Assembly (NCBI GenBank): GCA_026874595.1 | Contig: CM049315.1 | Span: 19,737,664 to 19,801,663, forward strand | Direction of reading: 5' to 3' | DNA from: Sipunculus nudus | Lineage: Eukaryota; Annelida; Sipuncula; Golfingiida; Sipunculidae | Length of the DNA: 64,000 nucleotides | Part shown: in pieces, positions 50,901-61,100 of the stretch | Layout of the letters: every line of letters begins with the position of its first letter | How positions within the stretch are numbered: position 1 is the stretch's first letter | Translations under genes and position numbers: made by a program | Notes under the pieces: generated by a model | The model's input: only the letters and a program-made list of their open reading frames with translations | The model's database searches: none | What the model was told of the DNA's origin: nothing

Positions 50901-53900
50901 CATTGCAATTATATAATCTGTATAAGTGCTCTATGATGAAAATGTTATGCTTTCCAAATCCATCTGCATGGCGTTCACATGACAACTGATGACAGCAGAG
51001 GATCCGTGTTTCAGTTTAAAAAAACTGACCCATGGGACCTGAAGGCCCATCTGTTCTGGTGAGCGACATCCACCTCCACGACTGGGTCGAGGATTGCCAA
51101 GATCAATAAATACACATTTTTTAAACTGGCTCAAACATCATAGCTCTTAAACCGTAGTCTTAAACCGTATCGCACAAGGAAGATTGTGAGAACCTATCAT
51201 TGAATTAATTTAAGGGCATCTGAATATAATTTATTTTGGCTTCATCGTACTATAATTCGATAATCAATGGCCGATTCTGGACCAATAGTCAAAGGTTATT
51301 CACGGCACATAAACATTTGCACTAATATTTTTATTACCTCACACTATCAGTTCCTTTTAGTTGAATACATATATTTCCCTACAAACCATTCAGGCACATA
51401 GACCAACTATTTCCAAGTATATTTTTTATGTGTGTACATGAGTAAGCAAACGGTTTAGAACGAAATATTGGAAAACACAATAAATTCTTAAGAAGAAAAC
51501 ACTATATTTTATGTAGTTTTAATATGCTTAGTAGGTGGTTAGGTAGGTATTGTGGATACAGCCGGCTACATTTATTTTGAATGTTTGTTCGGTGTGCGTA
51601 CAGTGTCGGTTATAATATGGCTGTTTTGATGATTATTTTCACAACAGCAAAGACATGTTATTATATCAAAATTTGATACTTATGCTGTTGCTTATAGACA
51701 CAATTGAGCCGTGTGGGATTATCCCCGCGCAATGATTCTTTTATTCAACCGAGAAATGATTTAAAACTTTTTCTAGAAGAAACAAACAAATATCTATTTT
51801 ATTATTTTAGTTGGTACTAATGTTTGTTATATATTTATAAAACTGTTGAATAGTGTGATCGCCTGATAGGAGTTTGTCCGGAAAAGGGAATAAAATAAAT
51901 CTTGCGGACCACCAACTGGCAGGCCTGCATTTGAGCTCGATGGCATTGACCTGCACTTTTAACGACGGTGTTGGACTCATTATTACCTATATATATCATC
52001 TTAATCAGATGGAGAGCTGTCCAGGTGAGGGGATATATATCATAACGGTCATGGATTCCCCAGGCCTACCACATGTCTTACAGAGGCATGAAACCTTCTG
52101 CCCAAGTACAACCAGCTGACGAAATGTCGACCCCTCCCATCATGCCCACTCAACAAGCACCCATGCAGACATCCACAAATTACCGCCACCCACCCCACAT
52201 ATACCCCGCTATTTTTTTCTCGTACTGAACGGATGGCGCGCCCCCTGAGGCAAATAAAAACATCACCTGGATGACTACCCTTCAGGCAGGAGAACACCTG
52301 CACGCATGCGCACTGAGCAGCTCTAAGTCTGAAGACACTTCGTTTCAGCTGACTGGTTCTATTTCGGAGTTAGGAATAAAATCGTTTTCGCATCCAGGTG
52401 GTTTTACAATATACAATTAAAATATCCGACATGTTCGAGATGCAAAAACGTCGGAGCCCTTGCTTCGAATTCTTGCTTTTCATTCTATGTATGAAAGGTT
52501 TCTATAATACACCATTGCTATAAAAATACGAAAAATGATGTCTTTGGTATAACCATTTTCAAATATAAAAATTAATTACTTGGAATTTGATAAATAAATA
52601 CAGTATTATTATTATTATTTTTATAAAAAAATTAAAAATACTACAATTAGAAAGACCAAGAGATATAAAAGTATCCGTCAATTAGCACTCAATAAATATG
52701 TCTTCAGTTTTGATTTGAAATTGGCACAGTTTGATTAGAGCTGATGTCAAGAGGAAGAGCATTCTATAACGATGGTCCAGCACATAATGCTCTGTCACCA
52801 CACGAGGTCCTGTAAGTTCTTGGATGTGCTAACATGTGGCTGTCAGCTGACCGTAAGGTTCCTGTAGGTCTATATGGATGGATCAGGGATTCGTCAGGGC
52901 CACATCGGGAATCAAATCCGTGCCTGCCTCACAAGCCACAGATGTGTTTGACATGATGACCAATGGTAGGATATATAACGGCGCGGCTGTCTGGACATTT
53001 AATCAGAACACACACCTCATGTCCCATTAATCACTAAGACGACCGGGAAAATGGTACCTCGTTTATCAGAGGAATCTGTCACAAATAAGAGACCCGTCAA
53101 CAGTTGAAGGTAGAAATGTATTGGCACTTCGGCCCGGCATTTTACATTTTTTTGACAAGTTTACTCACGCAGCGATTATACACCAGATCTCTTTGCGTGT
53201 TACCGCTGCTTTGTAATGCAAGATTTTCTGGTTGAGAAAATACTTCAAAGACATGATATCAAACGTTTAGAAATATCCTGCCATTATCCCCTGGTTTTGT
53301 AATTTCAAGTGCAATTCGTTGGTTTATTAATGCTTTCCTATTGAGCCAGACCATCATATAAGTAATCTGCACCTCCGAAATCCTAACTAGTTTTGCCATG
53401 TCATGTGCATCATATCTGCCCTGAAAGAAAGTCAACAGAAAGCATTCTTTTAATTTTTTTTGTTTTTCCTAGTGCAAACAATTTCTATCTAAATGTTCCT
53501 TGTTGGTACAAAAAATATTTTCCAACCCGTTATTCCCGGGCTGACCATCTGAGGTTTAATCTCAGGAGGCAGCGGTAATTCTCTGTAGAAACATAACTAC
53601 ATGTAGCAACAGAATTGTCACTGATTTTAAAAATCCCCTCCTCTCTTCTCTAGCACGCCAGAAAACATTATTATTCATCATTCAGCAAACTGGGTATTTT
53701 CCTGTCGGAGAGCATTTCCTTCAGGGGATGCCACTATTTACCAAACGTTCAACATGCAACACATATTTAACTGTGGAATATCAGTGTTTTCTCGAGGTTT
53801 TATGACGTATAATGTTTTATCTTTTCCTGGCCCAGCTGAATAATGTCTTGGCAAGTCTAGGATACAGAACCATAACTAGTTTATGTATTTCCATTAAAGT

Positions 53901-56900
53901 CTCGGTAGAACAATAGCACATGCTGCCGTTATGGAGTACTTTGTAAACATTGGTCACCGAATACACTACTTTCATATATTGTTGTTTGTGGGCTGGTGAG
54001 GGAGTGTGACGTGTAATAAAACCTCGACTTCAAACTGGCTTCTGTCGCTCAGGGGTAGAGCACATAACTATTAGCCGGGAGAGCGAGAGCTAGATTCTCA
54101 GCCGAGGTGGTAAGATTTTACAAGGTCGGCACCCACCCAGAGTGGGTGTTTTGAAAGCTTAAAGGGAAGGCCGTGCCCAACGGCCGTACTTCACTTACAA
54201 ACTATTTTTCTTTCAGATCCAGGGCCCGCAAGTGCAGTAGTCACCGGGCCGGATATAAATGAGAAGAAGTAGTCCGAAACCGGAATAGATTCCTGTAGAT
54301 GTAATATTCTTATTTAAGGTAGCATGAAAAAAAATTGAAACGCTTATCTCCGACAAAAATCTACAATAAAAATTTGGACTACATAAAAGTGAAGTTGTAA
54401 AAATATACCAGCGCACTTTTCGGCGACATGCACTCAGAAAAAAGTCACCAGGTGTAGCGATTTCAGATACTTTGCTTTTGATAGCAGTGTGTAACCTGAT
54501 TTAGGGGCTTACTTTGATGTCTTTACACCGGCTCATTCTGTTCCGCGCTGGCTGTCCCTTTCGTTAACATAATTCATGTGTTACAATGCACGTTATAACT
54601 ATGGGTCGCTGGGGGATGTATCAATATATAGATGGAATCAGGTATAGAGTGATACCATAACAGATCCGACAAGAATCGACACAACAACGTAGATTCCGCA
54701 TATGGAACTCTTTGCAGTCTGTTTTAATTTGTATGGTTGCACAGCCATTCTATATTTGGTTTTCTTTGGAAATGTCTTTTATTCTGCGCTTTGCATTGAG
54801 TGAAACGTGGGATTCTTGTATCATCTGTAGTATAAGACATAGGTAACCATTCAACTCACTGCAATTTTTACTGTCACTCAGGTGAAATATGGTATTGATA
54901 TTGTTTATAGTAACTGGCACAACCCTTTCTGATGCCCCGGGATAGTCTATGTATAAACCTACCACGTCTGGGGCTGTCTGTGTCCCAAATCTCGTACATT
55001 CTTGCTAATCATAGCGGATAGAAGAGAAAAAAAAGAGTTTTATTCTCCAGGCATCTGGACACATTCATAACATCACGTTACTTTCATACGTTTTATAATG
55101 CTGACATTATTCCGAGCTTAAACATGGGCTATGTGTTTTATGACCTGTGCCCACCTGTACTGGTTAAGGGCTAACTATCGTAACACGTGAAGCTATTGTA
55201 GCGTATCACATACCTTGTGAACCTGAGCATTGCATTGAAAGGGGAATTTTTTGTCTATGAAAGCTAAGCTTGTAAATCGGAGATGGATTACATATACATG
55301 TTGTACAAAACAGTCACTGAGCTTGTGCCGGGTAACTCTCAGGTATTTTCTACACACGCAGGAGGAGTAATGAGTATCTATCATTCTGTATCTCTGTTCT
55401 CCAGCCCATCCTTCAAGCCTCTTCTTCCTCCTTTCATCCCCCCTTCTTTGGATAACAACCTCCTATAGGACCTCCTTTCCTACCTCTGCCCCCCCCCCCC
55501 CTTCTTGGGACCTTCCTTGGTCCAACTCTTGGTCTTTACCTCTCCCGCCTTTGGTTCCCTCTTGATTTCCTCTTCCCTTCTCCCTGGATCCTCTCCACCC
55601 CTCTGCACTTTTTGATGTATTCCTTCCTTTATCAATCCCCTTCTCCCTCCCTGGATCACTGTTCTCAAGGATCCCTTCTTTCCGGGATCCCTCCCTGTTG
55701 ATCGTATCCTTCATTGATCCCTCCCTCCCTAGATCACTTTTCTCAAGGATCTCTTCTTTCCGTGATCTCTCCCTGCTTATCAAGTCCTTCATTGATACCT
55801 TCCTCCCTAGATCACTTTTCTCAAGGATCCCTTCTTTCCGGGATCCCTCCCTGTTGATCGTATTTTTCGATTATCCCTCCCTCCCGAGATCACATTTTTC
55901 AAGGACTCTTTCCTGGATCTCTCCCTGTTTATCATGTCCTTCACTGATCCCTCCCTTCCTAGATCACTTTTCTCAAGGATCCCTTCTTTCAGGGATACTT
56001 TCCTGTTGATCGTATCCTTCATTGATCCCTCCGTCCCTAGATCACTTTTCTCAAGGATCCCTTCTTTCCGTGATCTCTCCCTGCTTATCAAGTCCTTCAT
56101 TGATACCTCCTTTCCTAGATCAATTTCTAAATAATCCTTCCTTTCCTGGATCCCTTCCTGCTTACCATGTCCTTCATTGACCCATTCCTCCCTAGATCAC
56201 TTTTCTCAAGGATCCCTTCTTTCCGGGACCCCTTCCTGTTGATAAGCAGGCAGAGATCACTTTTCTCAAGGATCCCTTCTTTCCGGGATCCCTCTCTCTT
56301 AATCGTATCCTTCATTGACCCATTCCTCCCTAGATCACTTTTCTCAAGGATCTCTTCTTTCCGTGATCTCTCCCTGCTTATCAAGTCCTTCATTGACCCA
56401 TTCCTCCCTAGATCACTTTTCTCAAGGATCCCTTCTTTCCGCGATCCCTCCTTGTTGATCGTATTTTTTAATGATCCCTCCCTCCCGAGATCACATTTTT
56501 CAAGGACTCTTTCCTGGATCCCTCCCTGTTTATCATGTCCTTCATTGATCCCTCCCTCCCTAGATAACTTTTCTCAAGGATCCCGTCTTTCCGGCATCCA
56601 TTCCTGCTTATCTTATTCTTCCTTGATCGACCCCCCTTCACTCTCTATTGATCGTACCCTTCATTGATCCCACCTTCCCTAGATCACTTTTTCGAAAGAT
56701 TCCCTCTTTCCGTGATCTCTCCCTGCTTATCATGTCCTTTAAATATCACATTTTGTTTTATTAGAATAAATGTGGGTCAGGATTCATGTAACATGAAAAG
56801 GGCATGCTTCACCTTACCTATCTTTTCTATTATCTGCTAAGATGTTTAATGAAGTTTTAACTTAGCTTCTACCAAAATCGATAAGACTGCATCGGGTTGC

Positions 56901-57771
56901 GTAACGTGGTGCTCATAAGGGATGTCATAATAACATTCCTGGTGCCTTACGTTGTCATTAATAAAGATCCCTGAGACATCCAAGAGGTAATGAGCTGCTT
57001 ATTGTCCCCTGAATTATGAACAACTGTGCTACGTGGAAGACCTTATTTACCCTACAGTTGCTATGGAAACGCTCATTCACATTTGCTTCAGTTATCAGGC
57101 ACCGTTAAGAAAACATATATTTGAAAATACTGACAAAATGTTATTGAATAAATATAAAACTACATATGAAAGCGACCATCTGATTAAAAAACCACCAGGT
57201 TGATGTTGTATTCAAAAATACTGGGGCACTATGATTTAAATACCTGAGACGCGTTAGCCATATCGGATTTCATGAGGAGTACACTTAGTAACCAACCATA
57301 AATAAGGCAAAATCAGTTTTATTAGCTCGTTACAAAAATAAACCCGGTATGCTGGTAGCTGCTTAGTTTTATGTCAAGCAATGGAGCTGCGACACATTAA
57401 GGTTGAGGGCTGGCGAGATATGTTACCTATATTCGCACATGCATTGTAATTCATAGTAAAGGCAATTTGATTGCTTTAATAAACATACCGGGTTTCACAT
57501 GAACAAATGCAGTCTGACAGGCGACCTTAACATACATGACAAATTGCGAGCACAAGTTCTGTAAAAAGAAATCTATGCCAAAACGTCAGTCATCCTCACA
57601 TCTTAGCTTGAGTGCTCATTGCGACTGAGGATAACTGCACGCTTGAACGCACGAATGTTTGTGCTCGACTTAACCCTGGCGTCGTTGTCTAAAGTTAACT
57701 ATTATCTAAATATTCGTAATAATAATAACAATAATAATAATAATAATAATAAAAGTAATAATAATATTAAT

Positions 57772-57810
<39 letters not shown>

Positions 57811-58973
57811 GTAATAATAATTTTAATAATAATAATAATAATAATAATAATTATAATTATAATATATAAATGAAGGTGTGTGTTTGTGTGAGTGGAATAT
57901 AGACATTTGAGCAAATGGTGTGTGTTTCATTTACGATAAATGACTTAATAAGGGTTTCAACCATGCCCTGTTTGTGACGTATATTCATCCAAAGCTGATA
58001 ACCAAACGCTTTAATAACAAAAAAGTTAATCATTTTTCGAGATTAGTGGAAAACTGTTTCCCTCACGTGTTTGGACTTATACGTACACACATGCACGCAT
58101 ACACAGATGCCAGGGAAATGTTAATGCACGTAGGTGCCGGTACATATTAGCGTATACTAGTACCTACGCTGAAAGAGAAACACAGACATACTTTACTTAT
58201 ACAGGATAAATTACTGTAGAAACTACTGAAGGTATACGAATGTCTCGCACAAAGGGTACACTAGTTAGTGGTCAAAGTATGTCTCCGGCCGCAGAATCTT
58301 TGATGACAAACACAGTGTGGCTGGCAAGGTGACAGGTCATACATGTTACGGAAAACTTCTTACAGGTATGAACGGTCATACAGTTGTGATGTAAAATAGA
58401 CTGGTCCCTTCATGCACCATGTGAGTCACAAACGTATGCACGGGATTGGCACAGCAACGTACCAATGTTACCTGAGTTTGACTTTGAAGAACTTTGTGGC
58501 TTTTCTTTACATACACCTGAATTGTCCTTAATTTCTAAGCGACCAAATCCGCACCGAAAATATTTCCATGCTCACATGTGTTGTTAGATGATTGGCAGAT
58601 TACTCAGTGACTTAGATGTAACCACAGCTACGAGACCGATACGATCGACGGTATTTTGTCGAACATGATTTTGTCAAATTACTTTTACTTTTATTCAGCT
58701 GAGAAAAATATTATATATGCTATTTCGATGTGGATGGTAGTATGATAAAAGCAATGGACAAAAAAAAAATTTTTTTTTTTTACTCGTGACTGAAAGACCT
58801 TGAATACAGTTTACAAATTGATATTTTTACAGAAAACAATAAAATGAAATAAAGAAAAAATAGAGAATATAGATGTATCAGTGTATGTTTGTAATTGTAA
58901 TATGTACCAAACGTTCTTATGTTTTTATAATAATAAAATGAAATAGAACAGTAAAACGAATTTCCGAAATCTC

Positions 58974-59015
<42 letters not shown>

Positions 59016-60665
59016 GAGAGTGTGTATTAAAGAACTTCGTATAAATATAAAAATATGTGATTAATATGGCCACACGTGGTGTTCATTATGTACAAACGAT
59101 ATGGACTACATTAAGTTTACAGTCTCTTAAGTCCTTCTGGCTTAGGCACTTTAGAAGTCAATAAGTGGAATTTAAATAAGGCTATGACGTCATATTTGTT
59201 GAGTCCTTTTAGACATTTTCTGCACTCAGGTCATCTCCAGTAGTCCAACAGACCTATCGTGCCATCTGTTTATACATTTTAAGTCTTGCTGCGGGGTGGT
59301 GGTGTATGAGGGGGGGGGGGGGGGTTGGTTGGTAAAATTAGCAGTTATTTACATGTGTATGCTTGAAGGAACCTCTTGAACAGAAGGAGAAGACCCCCGA
59401 CCCGAAGGCCGTCTCCCAGAAAGTATAATGAGGATTTATATGCCGGTAAACGACCTGAGACGCAACGCAGTGAATAGCTGGCACAGCCGCGGTAGGTTAA
59501 TATGTATATAAACCGGCGAGATAAGATTTAGTGATGCTGGACATAGCATTCGCCCAGTCGGCGGGGTGAATATGTATCCTTACAGACGGAAGAAGTCCAA
59601 GATGTACGACAGGCTTGTCACTGGAACCGAAGTGAATTGGAAGCCTGCTCTACACTTCCGTTTTCACATATTCTTATAATTGGCAAGATCATATATGTTT
59701 ATAACAGTTTTATTTACGAGTCAGAGACATCAGCAAACTTGAATAAATAAAATTATATCTCACAGAGTAATTGATTGGTACTTCCTGCTGCTAACAAAAA
59801 CGGAATGCCGATGTCTATTATTTTACCATCAAAGTGTCACCAGTCAAGCTTATGTCTTTTAATAATACAACGCATATACATGAACATGTAGGTGCGGCTT
59901 TTGAACAGATTGATCCATATACACTGAAATTATCACTTATGAGAGAAAAATTTAACTTTAAGTTTTTTATATTGGTTAAAATGTATGTTTGTAATGAGCA
60001 AATTCATCTTCAAAGGTAACGTAAACCTGAATGGTTAAGAGCTAACAAATATCCAAAGAGAAACTTGTCTGTGAAGGATTGTCATGCATGCAGTCGACAG
60101 AAAAAAAAACTTTAGTGTATCATGATCTTTACTCATACAGAACCTTTCACATACGCACGCGCAATTTCAGTCATTATATGTATATTTACAACATGTGTAC
60201 ATATATACACTAACGGTACATGCATATATACATTAACTCTGACAAGTTCAAGCATTCATTTCTGCACACATTTCATGCACGAACTGTTTATAGGATACGG
60301 ACAAGTGTACCACATATTTAATGTAATGGTTCTGTCGTTTTTGAAAAAAATAAAAAAAGGTAAATAAGTGAGCGCGTCCTACTATATTCCTATAATTGTA
60401 CATCTTTGTTATCAGAATTCATGCACAGTTCACATTTAACCTGTACTTAAGACTTTCTGACTGATGGCAGTGAGAACAGCAATGCCGATGAATATGTGGA
60501 TCTGAGATCAATAAATCGCATGACCGTGTGAACGGCTGTCTTGTGCGTGTGTGTTTGTGTAAACCAAGCATCTTACCTTGTCATGTTACGAGCTGCACTG
60601 ATTCCAACAATATTCGCCAACCAGCAGCTGAGAATACAAGCTATCAGTACTTGCAGCAAACCCAT
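36714..60665 (-). CDS. Anion-selective Cys-loop receptor subunit (glycine/glutamate-receptor-like), whole gene
   Basis: Eight coding exons: 60577-60665, 46144-46208, 45577-45644, 44104-44330, 43655-43737, 43053-43187, 42412-42791 and 36714-36872. All joins are GT-AG and in frame, giving 401 aa. A signal peptide (about 1-24) precedes an extracellular ligand domain with NMT and NVT sequons. The Cys-loop is C157-C171 and a second pair C216-C228 is as in GlyR and GluCl. M1 is about 242-263, M2 270-292, M3 303-325, M4 379-398. PAR at 269-271 marks a chloride channel. GlyR ligand contacts are matched: F81 and R83 (loop D), Y178 (loop B), T223 and F226 (loop C). It should form plasma-membrane pentamers gated by a small amino acid. 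The M3-M4 loop is only about 53 residues. The ligand, glycine or glutamate, cannot be decided here. Confidence 0.95.
36987..37041 (+). repeat. (TA)n microsatellite
   Basis: Perfect TA run of about 55 bp in the last receptor intron. Confidence 0.95.
37754..38585 (-). repeat. Minisatellite with 75-bp unit, acidic in one minus-strand frame
   Basis: About nine units of 75 bp (for example 'cataagcgtcatcgtcacca' with 'gaatcactcgtgattgacct'), degrading into GAT/ATC trinucleotide repeats at 38480-38585. Because the unit is 25 codons, frames stay open across several units. One minus-strand frame encodes SDSGDDDAYDIKK repeats and another, at the 38600 side, an Asp-rich run. It lies in the last receptor intron. 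Confidence 0.9.
39430..39486 (+). repeat. (TG)n and G-rich tract
   Basis: GT dinucleotides followed by several G runs separated by single T; a G-quadruplex candidate in the last receptor intron. Confidence 0.85.
40062..40750 (+). repeat. Modular repeat family, 0.69-kb copy
   Basis: Left end AACAGGTGACCCATGGGTCA (palindrome 40070-40081) then GCTCAGCTGA. Right end: GACAGACGGACGACGG tract, then the TAGCTCAG..TTGAGCTA hairpin. The interior contains two related paragraphs ('gggtaacagagacctaaatt' near 40190 and 'gggtagcagagacctaattt' near 40533), each ending in 'taacgatttgtg'-like text. Shortest complete copy seen. Confidence 0.85.
40960..41830 (+). repeat. Minisatellite of 17-bp and 34-bp units
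   Basis: Built from variants of 'ggtcgtgttatcaggat' (17 bp). In the first half the unit is 34 bp (rich in ggggcggtcgtcttatcaag). Later units are more varied. Open frames on the plus strand reflect the repeat only. Confidence 0.9.
42412..42791 (-). CDS. Receptor coding exon 7 (M1-M3)
   Basis: Acceptor cctctttgtag; phase 1 in, phase 0 out (GATGCG|GTGAGT). It encodes TGDFPC (loop C and second disulfide), M1 (GYYIIQMYVPTF onward), the VPARISLGVLTVLTMSTQ pore helix, the SLPRVSYIKAIDVWM linker, and M3. PAR before M2 is the anion-selectivity signature. Position 6' of M2 is Leu rather than the usual Thr, and 2' is Ser. Confidence 0.98.
43053..43187 (-). CDS. Receptor coding exon 6
   Basis: Phase 1 in (T|AT makes Tyr), phase 1 out (A|GTAAGTAT). 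It encodes AFSSDMMKFSWQ, IPQFELEYID and the first cysteine of the second disulfide (VPCHVSYGA). An earlier GTGAGT inside it would be a poor donor choice because it breaks the phase match to exon 7. Confidence 0.93.
43655..43737 (-). CDS. Receptor coding exon 5 (Cys-loop)
   Basis: Acceptor gtgacttgcag; phase 2 in, phase 1 out (T|GTAGGTAT). It encodes the signature loop CPMQLQKFPLDTQRC with 13 residues between the cysteines, then FLES, completed to ESY by the next exon (loop B). Too short to appear as an open reading frame of normal cut-off length; found by phase and motif. Confidence 0.96.
44104..44330 (-). CDS. Receptor coding exon 4
   Basis: Acceptor ctattttcag; enters in phase 0 and leaves in phase 2 (AG|GTAAAA). 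It encodes loop D VFVRQSW, the LAYGH segment, the loop A block SIWVPDLFFHNEK, and LLRIYSDGRVYYSAR (loop E). Confidence 0.97.
44749..44798 (+). repeat. (AT)n microsatellite
   Basis: Perfect AT run of about 50 bp in receptor intron 3. Confidence 0.95.
44872..44914 (+). repeat. (ATT)n microsatellite
   Basis: Near-perfect ATT run in receptor intron 3, 75 bp from the AT run. Confidence 0.95.
45577..45644 (-). CDS. Receptor coding exon 3
   Basis: Enters in phase 1 (G|GT) and leaves in phase 0 at ACAATG|GTACGTG. It encodes NVTEVRFNLWVTSFDSISET, matching the beta1-beta2 'SF.SI.ETTMDY' block of glycine and glutamate-gated channels. It carries an N-glycosylation sequon (NVT). Confidence 0.93.
46144..46208 (-). 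CDS. Receptor coding exon 2
   Basis: Acceptor gttttttag; enters in phase 2 and leaves in phase 1 at GATGATG|GTAGTAT. It encodes SEALRKVFSSYEKRLSPNF, the N-terminal helix and 'Y..RLxPNF' motif typical of Cys-loop receptors. Confidence 0.85.
46958..47100 (+). mobile_element. Degenerate tRNA-derived SINE
   Basis: TGGTATAAGGGTTAGGGCGC fits a polymerase III A box, and about 35 nt later TTACCATCCCGG fits a decayed B box; the spacing and an anticodon-arm-like GGACTTGTGACC fit a tRNA fold. A non-tRNA body follows. It is not a functional tRNA. Confidence 0.5.
47101..54030. other. Large receptor intron 1, proximal part
   Basis: Mostly unique AT-rich sequence. It includes a G run at 48157, a repeat copy near 51440 shared with 20582 and 20958, and a possible old repeat at 52700-53000. 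No exon fitting the receptor's phase was recognised. Confidence 0.45.
54038..54170 (+). mobile_element. Degenerate tRNA-derived SINE
   Basis: GTCGCTCAGGGGTAGAGCAC is a very good A box (TRGCNNAGNGG-like, as in Ala/Met-type tRNAs), and AGCTAGATTCTCAGCC about 40 nt later resembles a B box. The downstream body contains 'acaaggtcggcacccaccc'. It lies in receptor intron 1. Confidence 0.55.
55480..56740 (-). repeat. Minisatellite of 78-bp units, open in both strands
   Basis: About 14 units of 78 bp, for example 'ctagatcacttttctcaagg' followed by 'atcccttctttccgggatcc'. Two variants alternate: one ends in 'ctgttgatcgtatc' and the other in 'ctgcttatcaagtc', giving a 156-bp higher-order dimer. As 78 bp is 26 codons, frames remain open for long runs on both strands; the minus strand gives GSRKEGILEKSDLGREG repeats. 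A protein from it is unlikely. Confidence 0.92.
57718..57866 (+). repeat. (AAT)n microsatellite, interrupted
   Basis: About 150 bp of AAT/ATA repeats, with reading frames of poly-Asn on one strand and poly-Leu/Ile on the other that are artefacts. Confidence 0.95.
58976..59012 (+). repeat. (GA)n microsatellite
   Basis: A GA run of about 37 bp in receptor intron 1. Confidence 0.95.
60577..60665 (-). CDS. Receptor coding exon 1 (signal peptide)
   Basis: ATG at 60665 (gttATGg) with an in-frame TGA 18 nt upstream. It opens MGLLQVLIACILSCW, a typical hydrophobic signal core, with likely cleavage near GISA|A. It ends in phase 2 (AG|GTAAGATG), which fits exon 2's acceptor and makes an Arg codon at the join. 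The assignment rests on signal-peptide character, strand, phase and donor quality. Confidence 0.75.
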
Positions 60666-61100
60666 AACTGTAGCAGAAGCTTCTCAATAACTGCAGCAAG
60701 TCAATACCAGCGTCGATATGCGTCTGTCAGGCACTGCTGTCTTCATGGGAGACAACTGCTCAGTTCACCGCGCGCGGCGTGTTCTTCAAGGGCTCCAGTA
60801 TCACCTTTGACCTTAAGCCGATCGTCTGCTTCCCGCGGGCATGCTCAAGTAAGTCATGCATCAGACCATAAACGGTATACACACTTCCTTAACACATGTG
60901 AAATTCACTCATTTGCCTATTTTTTTGTTGAATTTTAATCCTGTAATGTTCATGCCTTTCCCCCCTTATTTTCAGTATCATTAATTTTGGTTTCCTCTGT
61001 TGGTTGCAAACTTTACGAGGGCAGGTGCCGCCCTGGTGGTACAACCAACCGTTCCCGCGTGCACAGAGGCGTTCCCTTGGATACTATTTCCATAGTAACG
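60666..61100 (-). promoter_or_regulatory. Presumed 5' UTR and promoter of the receptor gene
   Basis: More CpG-rich than its surroundings (CCGCGCGCGG near 60770, CCCGCGGGC near 60833). It contains TCACCTTTGACCT (60801-60813), a DR1-type nuclear-receptor motif with one mismatch, and ATTTCCATAGTAAC (61086-61099), a full match to the RFX X-box pattern RTHNYYWTRRNRAC. The transcription start is unknown, so site positions relative to it are not known. Confidence 0.35.

Noticed and set aside
52700..53000. Possible LINE or SINE remnant with a B-box-like GGATTTGATTCCCG on the minus strand
   Set aside because: No A box at the right distance and no recognised protein; not enough to name an element.
55463..56667. 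Possible secreted or nuclear repeat protein with 26-residue charged repeats
   Set aside because: The frames derive from a 78-bp minisatellite, are open on both strands and break at both ends without splice signals I trust.
57619..57914. Poly-Asn and poly-Leu/Ile frames
   Set aside because: Translations of the (AAT)n microsatellite.
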